A stretch of DNA of 64,000 nucleotides from Segatella cerevisiae (lineage in GTDB: Bacteria; Bacteroidota; Bacteroidia; Bacteroidales; Bacteroidaceae): the NCBI RefSeq assembly GCF_024054555.1, contig NZ_JAMXLY010000001.1, positions 124,001 to 188,000 of the forward strand, in the 5' to 3' direction. Below are positions 37,327 to 45,383 of this stretch, piece by piece (the stretch's first letter is position 1; the number at the start of each line of letters is the position of its first letter). The notes beneath the pieces were generated by a model that had not been told where the DNA came from, did not search any database, and saw only the letters and a program-made list of their open reading frames with translations. The translations under genes were made by a program, and so were the position numbers.

Positions 37327-38493
37327 TTACTCATTCAACTTATTTTCCACAACCGGGCGGCTATTGCTCTCGTCAGAGATGACACTGTTCCCCATACGCT
37401 CGGAAATCTCTCCGTCTTTTACGGAGAAAATGCGATAGTCGCCGTCCACTTGTCGCAGGATACTGTCCAGATGATCCCTGTTCGTATCTGTAATGAAGAT
37501 CTGGCCAAAATGATTGCCTGAGACCAACTGCACAATCTTCTTTACACGGAAGGCATCCAACTTGTCAAAAATGTCATCCAACAACAGAAGGGGCATCGAC
37601 TCGTTGGTCCTGTGCCTGAGAAAATCAAACTGGGCCAATTTCAGGGACAGCACGAAAGACTTCAATTGTCCCTGGCTGCCCTCGCGCTTCAAGGGATACC
37701 CTCCTATCAGCATCTCCAAGTCATCCCGATGAATGCCGTGAAGAGAATGACCGACGATACGGTCCTTGTCTCTGCCGGAGCGAAGGAGTTCCAACAGATT
37801 GCCTTCACTGGCGTGCGAGAGATAACGCAGAGAAACTTCTTCCTGTTGATTGGAAATATCACAGTAGATCCTTTGGAATACAGGAATGAGCGCCTGGATA
37901 AAATCCTGACGCTTCTCAAAAAGGATGTTACCTTGCTGAGCCATTTCCTCTTCCAGAATATCCATGAGCATGGCATCAGGCTCCGACTCTCCTTTCAGCG
38001 AAGCATTGCGCTGCTGCAAAGCCTTATTATAGCGCAACAAAGCATCCAGATAAATATGGTCATATTGGGAGATTGCCACATCCATAAATTTTCGCCGTTC
38101 CTCTCCCCCGCCTATGACGAAGGAGATATCAGATGGAGAGATCAGGATAAGAGGAATCAAACCGATATGCTGGGATAACCGCTTGTAATCCTTACCATTG
38201 CGCTTGAAATGCTTCTTATGACCCTTTTTGACAGAACAGGAAATCACCTCATGGGCGTCATCGGCAGAACCGTATTTCCCTTCTATCATAAAGAAATCCT
38301 TGTCGTGCTCGACCAACTGTACATCAGGAGTTCCGGAAATACTATGGCAGAATGACAAATAGTAGACTGCATCCAGAAAATTCGTCTTGCCGGCGCCATT
38401 AAGGCCGATAAAACAGTTCATCTTCGGCGACAGATCAAGATCCACTGCAGCGATATTCTTGAAATTGACGATGGAAATCCGATTGAGAGTCAT
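37327..38493 (-). CDS. recF: DNA replication/repair protein RecF
   Basis: A 388-residue SMC-like ATPase: ISIVNFKNIAAVDLDLSP, Walker A GLNGAGKTNFLDA near residue 30, signature SQGQLKSFVLSLKLA, and Walker B LLLLDDIFDKLD. It loads RecA at single-strand gaps. It is the first gene of a two-gene unit with the DciA-like gene. A minus-strand TAACTTTG box (38527-38534) lies 33 bp upstream of the start. Confidence 0.96.
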   Translation of the reverse strand: MTLNRISIVNFKNIAAVDLDLSPKMNCFIGLNGAGKTNFLDAVYYLSFCHSISGTPDVQLVEHDKDFFMIEGKYGSADDAHEVISCSVKKGHKKHFKRNGKDYKRLSQHIGLIPLILISPSDISFVIGGGEERRKFMDVAISQYDHIYLDALLRYNKALQQRNASLKGESEPDAMLMDILEEEMAQQGNILFEKRQDFIQALIPVFQRIYCDISNQQEEVSLRYLSHASEGNLLELLRSGRDKDRIVGHSLHGIHRDDLEMLIGGYPLKREGSQGQLKSFVLSLKLAQFDFLRHRTNESMPLLLLDDIFDKLDAFRVKKIVQLVSGNHFGQIFITDTNRDHLDSILRQVDGDYRIFSVKDGEISERMGNSVISDESNSRPVVENKLNE

Positions 38494-38526
38494 ATCTTAA
38501 AACCTTCCTGATGCTTTACTTTCTTG

Positions 38527-38534
38527 CAAAGTTA
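38527..38534 (-). promoter_or_regulatory. -7 box of recF
   Basis: TAACTTTG on the minus strand, matching TAnnTTTG. The 270-bp divergent region 38494-38763 holds nothing else I can assign. Confidence 0.55.
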
Positions 38535-38763
38535 ATTCTTTTAGTCATGAAAAACGAAAAAAGTGCCCGATATATTTCAATATTTGGGAAAATATAAGTA
38601 ATTTTGTCACGACAAAACTGTGGGATAATAAGCTGCCACCACAACCTGTGAGTGAACACTTCACCGGCAGCCGCCAAGCACGTGCCAAGGGATGAAATCC
38701 TCGAAACAGTGAAAAGACGATGACCTGCAGTTCAATGATGAAACAATAAATTAATTAACAATA

Positions 38764-39468
38764 ATGGCAAAAAACAAGAAACAGGGTTCTATAGACATGG
38801 ATGATACCCTCAATAGATCTGAAGCAACCTTTATAAAAAACAGAAAACTCCTCACATGGGTTGTCGTAGCCATCATCGTGATTATCGGCGGCATCATAGC
38901 TTACCATAATCTCATTGCTGTTCCTAATGAAAACAAAGCCAGTACAGAACTCGGCCGGGGTCAGGAATACTTTGATAACGAGATGTACGACAAGGCACTC
39001 AATGGGGATGGAGCAGGCTATAACGGTTTTCTGGCTATTGCTGACAACTATGGCAGCACGGATGCCGGCAATCTGGCTAACCTTTACGCAGGTCTGTGCT
39101 ATGCCAATCTGAACAAATGGGCTGATGCCTTGGAATATCTTAAGAAATATGACGCTAAAGGCGATCAGATGGTCAGTCCGGCTGCTATAGGGGCTTTAGG
39201 CGATGCCTATGCTCACAACGGGCAACTCGACAAGGCTATTGACAACTTCAAGAAAGCTTCAGAAATGGCTGACAGACATGCGATGGATCATCGGAACAAC
39301 AGTCTCTCTCCTACCTTCCTGATCAAAGCCGGAGAAATTCTGGAAAGTCAAGGCAAGAAAGACGACGCCCTGAAGATCTATCAGGACATCAAGAAGAAAT
39401 ATGTCAACTCTGCTCTCGTCCAAAGCCATGAAATCGATAAATATATAGAAAGGGCTTCTACGAAATAA
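38764..39468 (+). CDS. Membrane-anchored tetratricopeptide-repeat protein
   Basis: A 234-residue protein with one membrane helix near residues 37-58 ([16 protein letters not shown]) and TPR-like helical pairs behind it (about 90-230, for example [23 protein letters not shown] and [17 protein letters not shown]). It is a conserved Bacteroidetes protein often found just upstream of ribH. The stop and the ribH start share a base (TAATG). It probably acts as a scaffold at the inner membrane; the partner is unknown. Confidence 0.85.
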   Translation: MAKNKKQGSIDMDDTLNRSEATFIKNRKLLTWVVVAIIVIIGGIIAYHNLIAVPNENKASTELGRGQEYFDNEMYDKALNGDGAGYNGFLAIADNYGSTDAGNLANLYAGLCYANLNKWADALEYLKKYDAKGDQMVSPAAIGALGDAYAHNGQLDKAIDNFKKASEMADRHAMDHRNNSLSPTFLIKAGEILESQGKKDDALKIYQDIKKKYVNSALVQSHEIDKYIERASTK

Positions 39469-39944
39469 TGGCAACAGCATTACATCATCTTTCAGATTAC
39501 GATTTTAACAGTGTTCCTGATGCCAGCAATATGTGCTTCGGTATTGTAGTGGCGGAATGGAATCATGATATTACAGGCGCTATGCTAGACGGAGCAGTGA
39601 AGACATTGGAAAAGCATGGTTGTCTTTCTGAAAATATTCACATCAAGAAGGTTCCCGGGAGTTTTGAATTGATTTACGGCGCTCACCAAATGGTATTGAA
39701 CGGTGGCTATGACGCTGTTATCATCCTGGGAAGCGTCATCAGAGGCGATACACCTCACTTTGATTATATTTGCCAAGGCGTGACAAACGGAATTGCCCGA
39801 CTGAATGCCACTCAGGAAATTCCCATTATCTACGGCCTTCTCACGACAAATGACCATCAGCAGGCGCTTGACCGCTGTGGGGGCAAATTAGGAAATAAAG
39901 GAGATGAATGTGCCATTGATGCTATCAAGATGGCAAAATTCTAA
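39468..39944 (+). CDS. ribH: 6,7-dimethyl-8-ribityllumazine synthase
   Basis: A 158-residue RibH, the penultimate enzyme of riboflavin synthesis. Motifs: [10 protein letters not shown] near residue 25, [12 protein letters not shown] near 60, [17 protein letters not shown] near 85 with the catalytic His, and [15 protein letters not shown] near 125. It is translationally coupled to the TPR gene, and a strong terminator follows. Confidence 0.96.
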   Translation: MATALHHLSDYDFNSVPDASNMCFGIVVAEWNHDITGAMLDGAVKTLEKHGCLSENIHIKKVPGSFELIYGAHQMVLNGGYDAVIILGSVIRGDTPHFDYICQGVTNGIARLNATQEIPIIYGLLTTNDHQQALDRCGGKLGNKGDECAIDAIKMAKF

Positions 39945-39946
39945 TA

Positions 39947-39981
39947 AAAAGGCTGAAATCCATCGGATTCCAGCCTTTTTA
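39947..39981 (+). terminator. Rho-independent terminator after ribH
   Basis: GGCTGAAATCC and GGATTCCAGCC form a stem with one mismatch, followed by five T. The flanking A run would also serve the convergent DUF4738 gene. Confidence 0.85.
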
Positions 39982-40007
39982 TTTATATCTTTCTACGGGT
40001 TATTTCT

Positions 40008-40580
40008 TTAATCTTCATCTTCTGACTGCATATCAGAACCGGTATCCATACTACTGTCTTCACTGATGCTGACCGAACCTGAATGTGAGATCTTCAGGTC
40101 CAAAGGAATGTATTCATCACTCGTAGCGTCCGGAGAACCCACACTTACTGCAAACTGCAGGGCATCGCCGTCGACTTTCACGAATACGACTCCCAGTAAG
40201 GCGCCATTGCTTTTTGTATCGGCATCAAGATAACTGGCAAAATCAGACTTGGTGAACGAACGGTTGAAAAAGACTCCTCCGTCCTTACGAAACACTTTCA
40301 CCGTTATTCTGTTATCATAGTATTTCGTACTCTCATCGACTTGTGCCAGAGGCAATGAAGTATCTGACTTCCGGAGTACATCTATGGTATAGGTCTCCCC
40401 CATCCAAGAAGTCGTACGGATGTCATGTGAAGTACTCATACTCTGAGTTGCCTTTTTCTTGGCAGGAGCTACAACGCTTTTCGGCACAATGATGTCATTG
40501 CTCTTCTTTTTGTTGGAACAGGAGCTAAATACTCCGTCAAACAAAACAAGCATTGCTGCTGCGTATACAATCTTTTTCAT
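40008..40580 (-). CDS. DUF4738-family lipoprotein
   Basis: A 190-residue protein with a signal peptide and lipobox (VFSSC, Cys about 21), a low-complexity linker with Lys/Ala, and a beta-rich body (YTIDVLRKSDTS, YYDNRITVKVFRKDG) that fits DUF4738. The C-terminal tail is acidic and Ser-rich (SEDSSMDTGSDMQSEDED). Function unknown. It stands alone, convergent with ribH. Confidence 0.82.
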   Translation of the reverse strand: MKKIVYAAAMLVLFDGVFSSCSNKKKSNDIIVPKSVVAPAKKKATQSMSTSHDIRTTSWMGETYTIDVLRKSDTSLPLAQVDESTKYYDNRITVKVFRKDGGVFFNRSFTKSDFASYLDADTKSNGALLGVVFVKVDGDALQFAVSVGSPDATSDEYIPLDLKISHSGSVSISEDSSMDTGSDMQSEDED

Positions 40581-41531
40581 TATTGTTTACTCTTTGTATT
40601 TTACAAAGGTAATAAAAAAAAGTTAGATATTCTCCCCTCCCATTGATTTGTTTGGTACTCGTGGGAGCCGACTTATCCATAGAGTGGAATACAGAAGGGA
40701 AAGAAGCGGCGGATCTGTCGCAGAAGCTACATTTTCTGCCAGGGATATTTCGGTTGACTGTCAGAGGCTTTCAATCCACCGGATCTGGATGATCCAAGGA
40801 AGGAAACACGTTCTCCGAAGAGAGTTGAGAAGAAATGAGGCGGGCATTAAAACTTTCTTAAAAAGAATTGTCTTTTGGTAATAGGGACTGATAGCCTTTA
40901 GCACATACTCGAAAGGAAAACAGAATCGGACACTTGTCTATGAAATCAGCATGCCTTGAATTGCCGTGCCTATTTATCCAAGATGACATACAGGAAAGGA
41001 TCGGGAATCTTACTCTAAAACATCTGCGCATCTCACTTATAAAGAGAGAATATTATCTGCTAATTTCAGGTTGAGTCATCTCCCTTTTTAGGCTGAGTCA
41101 CAGTAATAGAAAAAAGCGGTTTGACCCTTCCTGAAAGCAGAAATGGTAGTTTCTCGAAAGGCGGGCGTCTCTTTCGAGAAACAAAGCGCTAACTTTCGAG
41201 AAACATAAAGCGCTGTTTCACTGAAGGTAAAAGGGCTTGTTTTACTGAAGACAAAAAAGGGAGTTTCACGGAAAGGGAAAAAGAGATTCCTGTGATCTTA
41301 AATTGAGACGGCCAGAGGGACAACAGAACATTCGTCAATCCAATTACTGATCCTTATAAGAAGACGTCCGGGGCCCGCTAAATAAACGTATTTCTTGGTA
41401 TTCAACTCACCTATCCCCACATTTCCACAGGCAAAAAGAACGGACAGATAAGACACAAACATCAAAAAATAATAAAAAAGTCAAGTAATTTAACTTTTTT
41501 CAGTATATTTGTAAAAACAAGAGACCTCCAT
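40581..41531. other. Long intergenic region with a phased repeat block
   Basis: About 950 bases without a gene I can support. A 77-codon plus-strand frame at 40648-40881 lacks motifs and is rich in Arg and Ser, and I reject it. The block 41149-41276 (listed separately) holds phased short inverted and direct repeats. A TATATTTG box at 41504-41511 is a plausible promoter for the downstream DUF4230 gene. Confidence 0.5.
41149..41276. repeat. Phased 12-14 bp repeat block
   Basis: GTTTCTCGAAAG at 41149, its exact inverse CTTTCGAGAAAC at 41171 and 41193, then GTTTCACTGAAGGT at 41215, GTTTTACTGAAGAC at 41239 and GTTTCACGGAAAGG at 41263. The starts are 22, 22, 22, 24 and 24 bp apart. AAAGCGCT lies between several units. 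The layout is seen directly; its role is unknown. Confidence 0.75.
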
Positions 41532-42206
41532 ATGAAGAAATCCATCCTGTTCTTATCCGTTTTGATCCTGACATTAATGTCATGCGGAAAGAACCATACA
41601 GCACAAAACAATGAATCCTATGATTCTTTGTCAATGCTGATGATGCAAATCAAAAAATGCTCACGGTTGTATACGGCAGAATATAAAGTCCGGAAAATCG
41701 TCACTCACAAGGACCAAATGCAATTGAAAGGTTCTTTATTGCACCAGTCCTTTGACATCCATATCCCCGCTGGGACACGAAGGATCGCCATTCCCATGAC
41801 AGCCACATTGAAAGCATATATTGATTTCAATGATTTTTCGAAGAGAAATATCAAGAAACATTCAGGTCAATTGGAGATTATTCTTCCTGACCCCAAGATC
41901 GAAATTACCAGCACTAAGATTGACCACCAGGGGATACGCTCAAGCGTCCCGCTTCTGCGCAGCGGGTTCAATGAGGATGAACTGTCAGCATACGAACAGC
42001 AGGGCAGAAATGCGATATTAGAAGACATCCCTCACATGGGTATCATTGAAACGGCACGTCAGAATGCAGCCAAGATACTGATACCGTTAGCCGAGGCAAT
42101 GGGGTATTCACAGGAAAACATCAAGATTACTTTCAGAAAAGATTTCACCGCAGGTGATATTCAACAACTTTTGAACACAAACAGAATAGAACATGAAAAA
42201 GAATAA
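41532..42206 (+). CDS. DUF4230-family lipoprotein (first copy)
   Basis: A 224-residue protein with a lipobox (TLMSC, Cys about 19) and the DUF4230 pattern: an N-terminal RLYTAEYKVRKIVTH segment, IPMTATLKAYIDFN in the middle, a LEIILPDPKIEITST strand, and a long C-terminal helix with ARQNAAKILIPLAEAMGY. A TATATTTG box lies 21 bp upstream of the start. It overlaps the next DUF4230 gene by 14 bp. Function unknown. Confidence 0.83.
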   Translation: MKKSILFLSVLILTLMSCGKNHTAQNNESYDSLSMLMMQIKKCSRLYTAEYKVRKIVTHKDQMQLKGSLLHQSFDIHIPAGTRRIAIPMTATLKAYIDFNDFSKRNIKKHSGQLEIILPDPKIEITSTKIDHQGIRSSVPLLRSGFNEDELSAYEQQGRNAILEDIPHMGIIETARQNAAKILIPLAEAMGYSQENIKITFRKDFTAGDIQQLLNTNRIEHEKE

Positions 42207-42825
42207 TATCCTTTCATCTTTCTTGAAAGGGACCTTACTGAAAATAAGTTTGCTGATTATCGGTATTATCGTTCTAGTCTTTGTCGTCCGTCTGATCGTC
42301 AAAGACAACCATTTCTCTTTCTCTCAAAACGGCAATACCCTTATCACGCCTGCCCAAATAGAATCTATAAAGAATATCGGTCAATGGGAATTTCTGTCTG
42401 TCAGTGACGAAGAACTGGTCGACACCATCCGACACGGCTTTTTCGGTGACGACGAACTTATGAACATCTACTATGGAACCATCAGACTGGGAATTGACAT
42501 GAAGGATACGGAAAAGAACTGGATCAGCAGGGATCATGATACCCTGACCTGTCTGCTTCCTCCCATACGACTCCTGGATAATGAATTTATAGACGAAGCG
42601 CGCACCAAGACCTTCTTCGAGAGCGGCCATTGGAATGCAGACGACCATGATGCGCTCTATAATCGGGCTGTCCATCTCATGAAGAAACAATGTCTTACAC
42701 CTGATAACCTGGCAAGTGCCAGACTCAATGCAAGTGACCGCTTCTATAATCTCTTCAAGTCGATGGGCATCCCGTTCGTCAAGATCAAATTTGCCGATGA
42801 CCCTCAGGGTCAAAGGAAAAACTAA
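42193..42825 (+). CDS. DUF4230-family membrane-anchored protein (second copy)
   Basis: A 210-residue protein with an N-terminal membrane helix (about 15-36, ISLLIIGIIVLVFVVRLIV) instead of a lipobox. The body carries DUF4230 features: ITPAQIESIKNIGQWEFLSV, a GTIRLGIDM strand, LPPIRLLDNEFID, and the RAVHLMKKQ helix. It overlaps the first copy by 14 bp, so the two are probably made together and may act as a pair. Function unknown. Confidence 0.83.
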   Translation: MKKNNILSSFLKGTLLKISLLIIGIIVLVFVVRLIVKDNHFSFSQNGNTLITPAQIESIKNIGQWEFLSVSDEELVDTIRHGFFGDDELMNIYYGTIRLGIDMKDTEKNWISRDHDTLTCLLPPIRLLDNEFIDEARTKTFFESGHWNADDHDALYNRAVHLMKKQCLTPDNLASARLNASDRFYNLFKSMGIPFVKIKFADDPQGQRKN

Positions 42826-42840
42826 CCAATAATAACTTGC

Positions 42841-45300
42841 CTATTCTGACACGAGGTGCAGGGCATCTGATTTCAAGTCCACACCTTTGGCAGTGAGCGT
42901 CACTTGACCTGGGGTCTTTGCAGATTCCAGTACGACCAGACATTTCCCGAAGAAAGCTTTCCGCTTATTGTCCTTGAAACGTTCCATGGAAAATTCACTT
43001 CCGTTATCAACGCCAGCAATCGTAGCTGCACCGTCTACATCAAAATAGATCTCGTTTTCTGCATTAGGACAGAGATTTCCATCTTTATCCACGACCTCAA
43101 CCGTCACAAAAGCCAAACTCTTCCCATTGGCAAGGAGTTTCATGCGGTCTGTCGTCAGTCGGATATGATCAGGAGCACCTGCAGTATGGATTTCCTGTTC
43201 ACGGACAACTTTTCCATTCCGGCGCGCAACAACCTTTACTGTACCCGGTTCAAATTTCACACGCCACATCACGTGATACTGATGGTCATTGGCTTTCTTG
43301 CGGACGCCCTGACTTTTACCGTTAACGAACAATTCCACCTCATCGGCATGATTGTAATAGCACCACATATCGATCGTCTGACCCGGCAGCCAGTTCCAGT
43401 GTGGGAACAAATGCAGGACATCGCGGTTGGTCCATTCGCTCTGATACATGTAATATACATCCTTGGGAAATCCTGCGAGGTCGATGATACCGAAATAACT
43501 GCTTCGGGCAGGGAAACTATAAGGTGTCGGTTCCCCGATGTAATCCCAACCAGTCCAGATAAACTGTCCGCAACAATAAGGCGTGTGTTTCACGACGTCC
43601 CAAGTTTCCTCATGTGTACTACTCCATGGCGTATGCATATTGTCATAAGCTGAGCACATCATAGAAGGATCGGTATAAGAACGGTCCCATCTGTTGGGGA
43701 CAACGAATATAGAATCCGAAGGCATCTGGTAATACCCCCTTGTCATCAGCGCACTCACGCTTTCTGTCATCAAGAAAGGTTTATTCGGGAAATTCTTAGG
43801 TACATCCTTGATCCACTGATGGTGGTAGTTATACCCAATGATATCCAAAGCCCCGCTTTTGAAAAGGTGATTATTCGGATTAGGTTCATTACAACCTGCC
43901 GTAATAGGACGTGTCCGGTCGTATTTCTTCACAATATCTGCCAAGTGAATGGTGAGCAAAGAATTCGGGGAGAGTTTGCTGGATTGAGCAAGTGTCGAAG
44001 CATCATGGCCGGCGTTGAGCAGCAAGTTTGCCTGTTCCAAAGTCAACTCGTCATTTCCTTTAGACGTCCACTGTTCCAGGACCTCGTTGCCGATACTCCA
44101 CATCAAGATGGAAGGATGATTGCGGTCCCGGATAACCATATCGGTCAGATCCCTTTCGTGCCATTTGTCGAAGAAGCGGGCATAGTCATTCTTTGTCTTC
44201 TTTCTCCGCCACATATCAAAGGCCTCGTCCATGACAATGAAGCCCATGGTATCGCACATATTCAGGAGTTCCGGTGCTGGAGGATTATGGGAACAGCGGA
44301 TGGCGTTGCATCCCATATCTTTCAACATCTGCAACTGGCGATGGAGTGCATCCTCATTCAGTGCAGCCCCGAGACATCCGAAATCATGATGGTCGCAAAC
44401 CCCATTGAGTTTGATGTTCTTTCCATTCAACCAGAAACCGGTTTTAGGGTCAAAGCGGAAAGCCCGGAAACCTGTTGTCGTCGACTCCGTATCGACTACT
44501 TGGCCGTGCAGAAGAACCTGAGCGGTCACCTGATAGACACAAGGATGGCTGATGGACCATAACTGTGGCGCACGGACTTTCAGTTGTATTGATTGCCGGC
44601 TGCTCTCCTTCTTGGCAACGACACGTCCCGCAGGATCCAATACGGTATATCGAAAAACAGGAGACTGACCATTGGCGACTTTGCCTTCCAGAGCGACATC
44701 CACATTCATACGTCCATTCGCCTGAGAGATCACGTGCATTCCCCAGTGTGCAATATGGAGGTCAGATGTACCCACGACCCACACATGCCTGTAGATGCCG
44801 CAACCACTATACCAGCGGGAATTAGGCTGGTCACTGTTGTCCACCTTTACAGCCAGGACATTCTCACCCGTCTTATTTAAATAAGGTGTAAGTTCATAGC
44901 GGAAGGAACTGTATCCATAAGGCCGGTTACCCAATTCATGACCATTCAGATAAACCGTTGAGTTCATATAAACACCATCGAAATCGATATAGTAATGTGC
45001 AGCCTTACCTTGACCAGGAAGATCGGATACCGTGAAATGCTTGCGATACCAACCTATCCCCCCGGGAAGGGCACCGCCCCCCGCACCACTGGGATTGGAA
45101 TCACTGAAGTCCCCCTCTATAGCCCAGTCGTGGGGCAGGTCGAGTTTTCTCCAGTTAGCATCCTGAAAACCCTCTGATGACATTTGGGCATCATTGCCGA
45201 GGAAAAATAACCATCCATTATCAAAACAGTTTTTCTCCCCTGCCTGAATTCCAAGCGAACAGATCCATAAAAGAAATACGGACATTACCCATTTTTTCAT
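42841..45300 (-). CDS. Glycoside hydrolase family 2, beta-galactosidase-like
   Basis: An 819-residue secreted enzyme (signal peptide ending SLGIQA-G). It has the GH2 N-terminal jelly roll, an immunoglobulin-like domain, and a TIM barrel with the acid/base Glu in SIGNEVLEQ near residue 404 and the nucleophile Glu in LMTESVS near 513. C-terminal beta domains follow (about 590-819). It lies 83 bp downstream of a GH31 gene on the same strand, with a LacI gene upstream of both. In Bacteroides xyloglucan loci a GH2 beta-galactosidase works with a PA14-containing GH31. The substrate here is inferred. Confidence 0.93.
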   Translation of the reverse strand: MKKWVMSVFLLWICSLGIQAGEKNCFDNGWLFFLGNDAQMSSEGFQDANWRKLDLPHDWAIEGDFSDSNPSGAGGGALPGGIGWYRKHFTVSDLPGQGKAAHYYIDFDGVYMNSTVYLNGHELGNRPYGYSSFRYELTPYLNKTGENVLAVKVDNSDQPNSRWYSGCGIYRHVWVVGTSDLHIAHWGMHVISQANGRMNVDVALEGKVANGQSPVFRYTVLDPAGRVVAKKESSRQSIQLKVRAPQLWSISHPCVYQVTAQVLLHGQVVDTESTTTGFRAFRFDPKTGFWLNGKNIKLNGVCDHHDFGCLGAALNEDALHRQLQMLKDMGCNAIRCSHNPPAPELLNMCDTMGFIVMDEAFDMWRRKKTKNDYARFFDKWHERDLTDMVIRDRNHPSILMWSIGNEVLEQWTSKGNDELTLEQANLLLNAGHDASTLAQSSKLSPNSLLTIHLADIVKKYDRTRPITAGCNEPNPNNHLFKSGALDIIGYNYHHQWIKDVPKNFPNKPFLMTESVSALMTRGYYQMPSDSIFVVPNRWDRSYTDPSMMCSAYDNMHTPWSSTHEETWDVVKHTPYCCGQFIWTGWDYIGEPTPYSFPARSSYFGIIDLAGFPKDVYYMYQSEWTNRDVLHLFPHWNWLPGQTIDMWCYYNHADEVELFVNGKSQGVRKKANDHQYHVMWRVKFEPGTVKVVARRNGKVVREQEIHTAGAPDHIRLTTDRMKLLANGKSLAFVTVEVVDKDGNLCPNAENEIYFDVDGAATIAGVDNGSEFSMERFKDNKRKAFFGKCLVVLESAKTPGQVTLTAKGVDLKSDALHLVSE

Positions 45301-45383
45301 TGTCTATTTGTTTCTAAAGTTGATATTATATGACTTAAATGATTTCATTCCAATTCATCTAACACATGTTGCAAAGCCCGAAT

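Noticed and set aside
40648..40881. 77-codon frame in the long gap before the DUF4230 genes
   Set aside because: No promoter, ribosome site or family motif; composition is unlike the neighbours.
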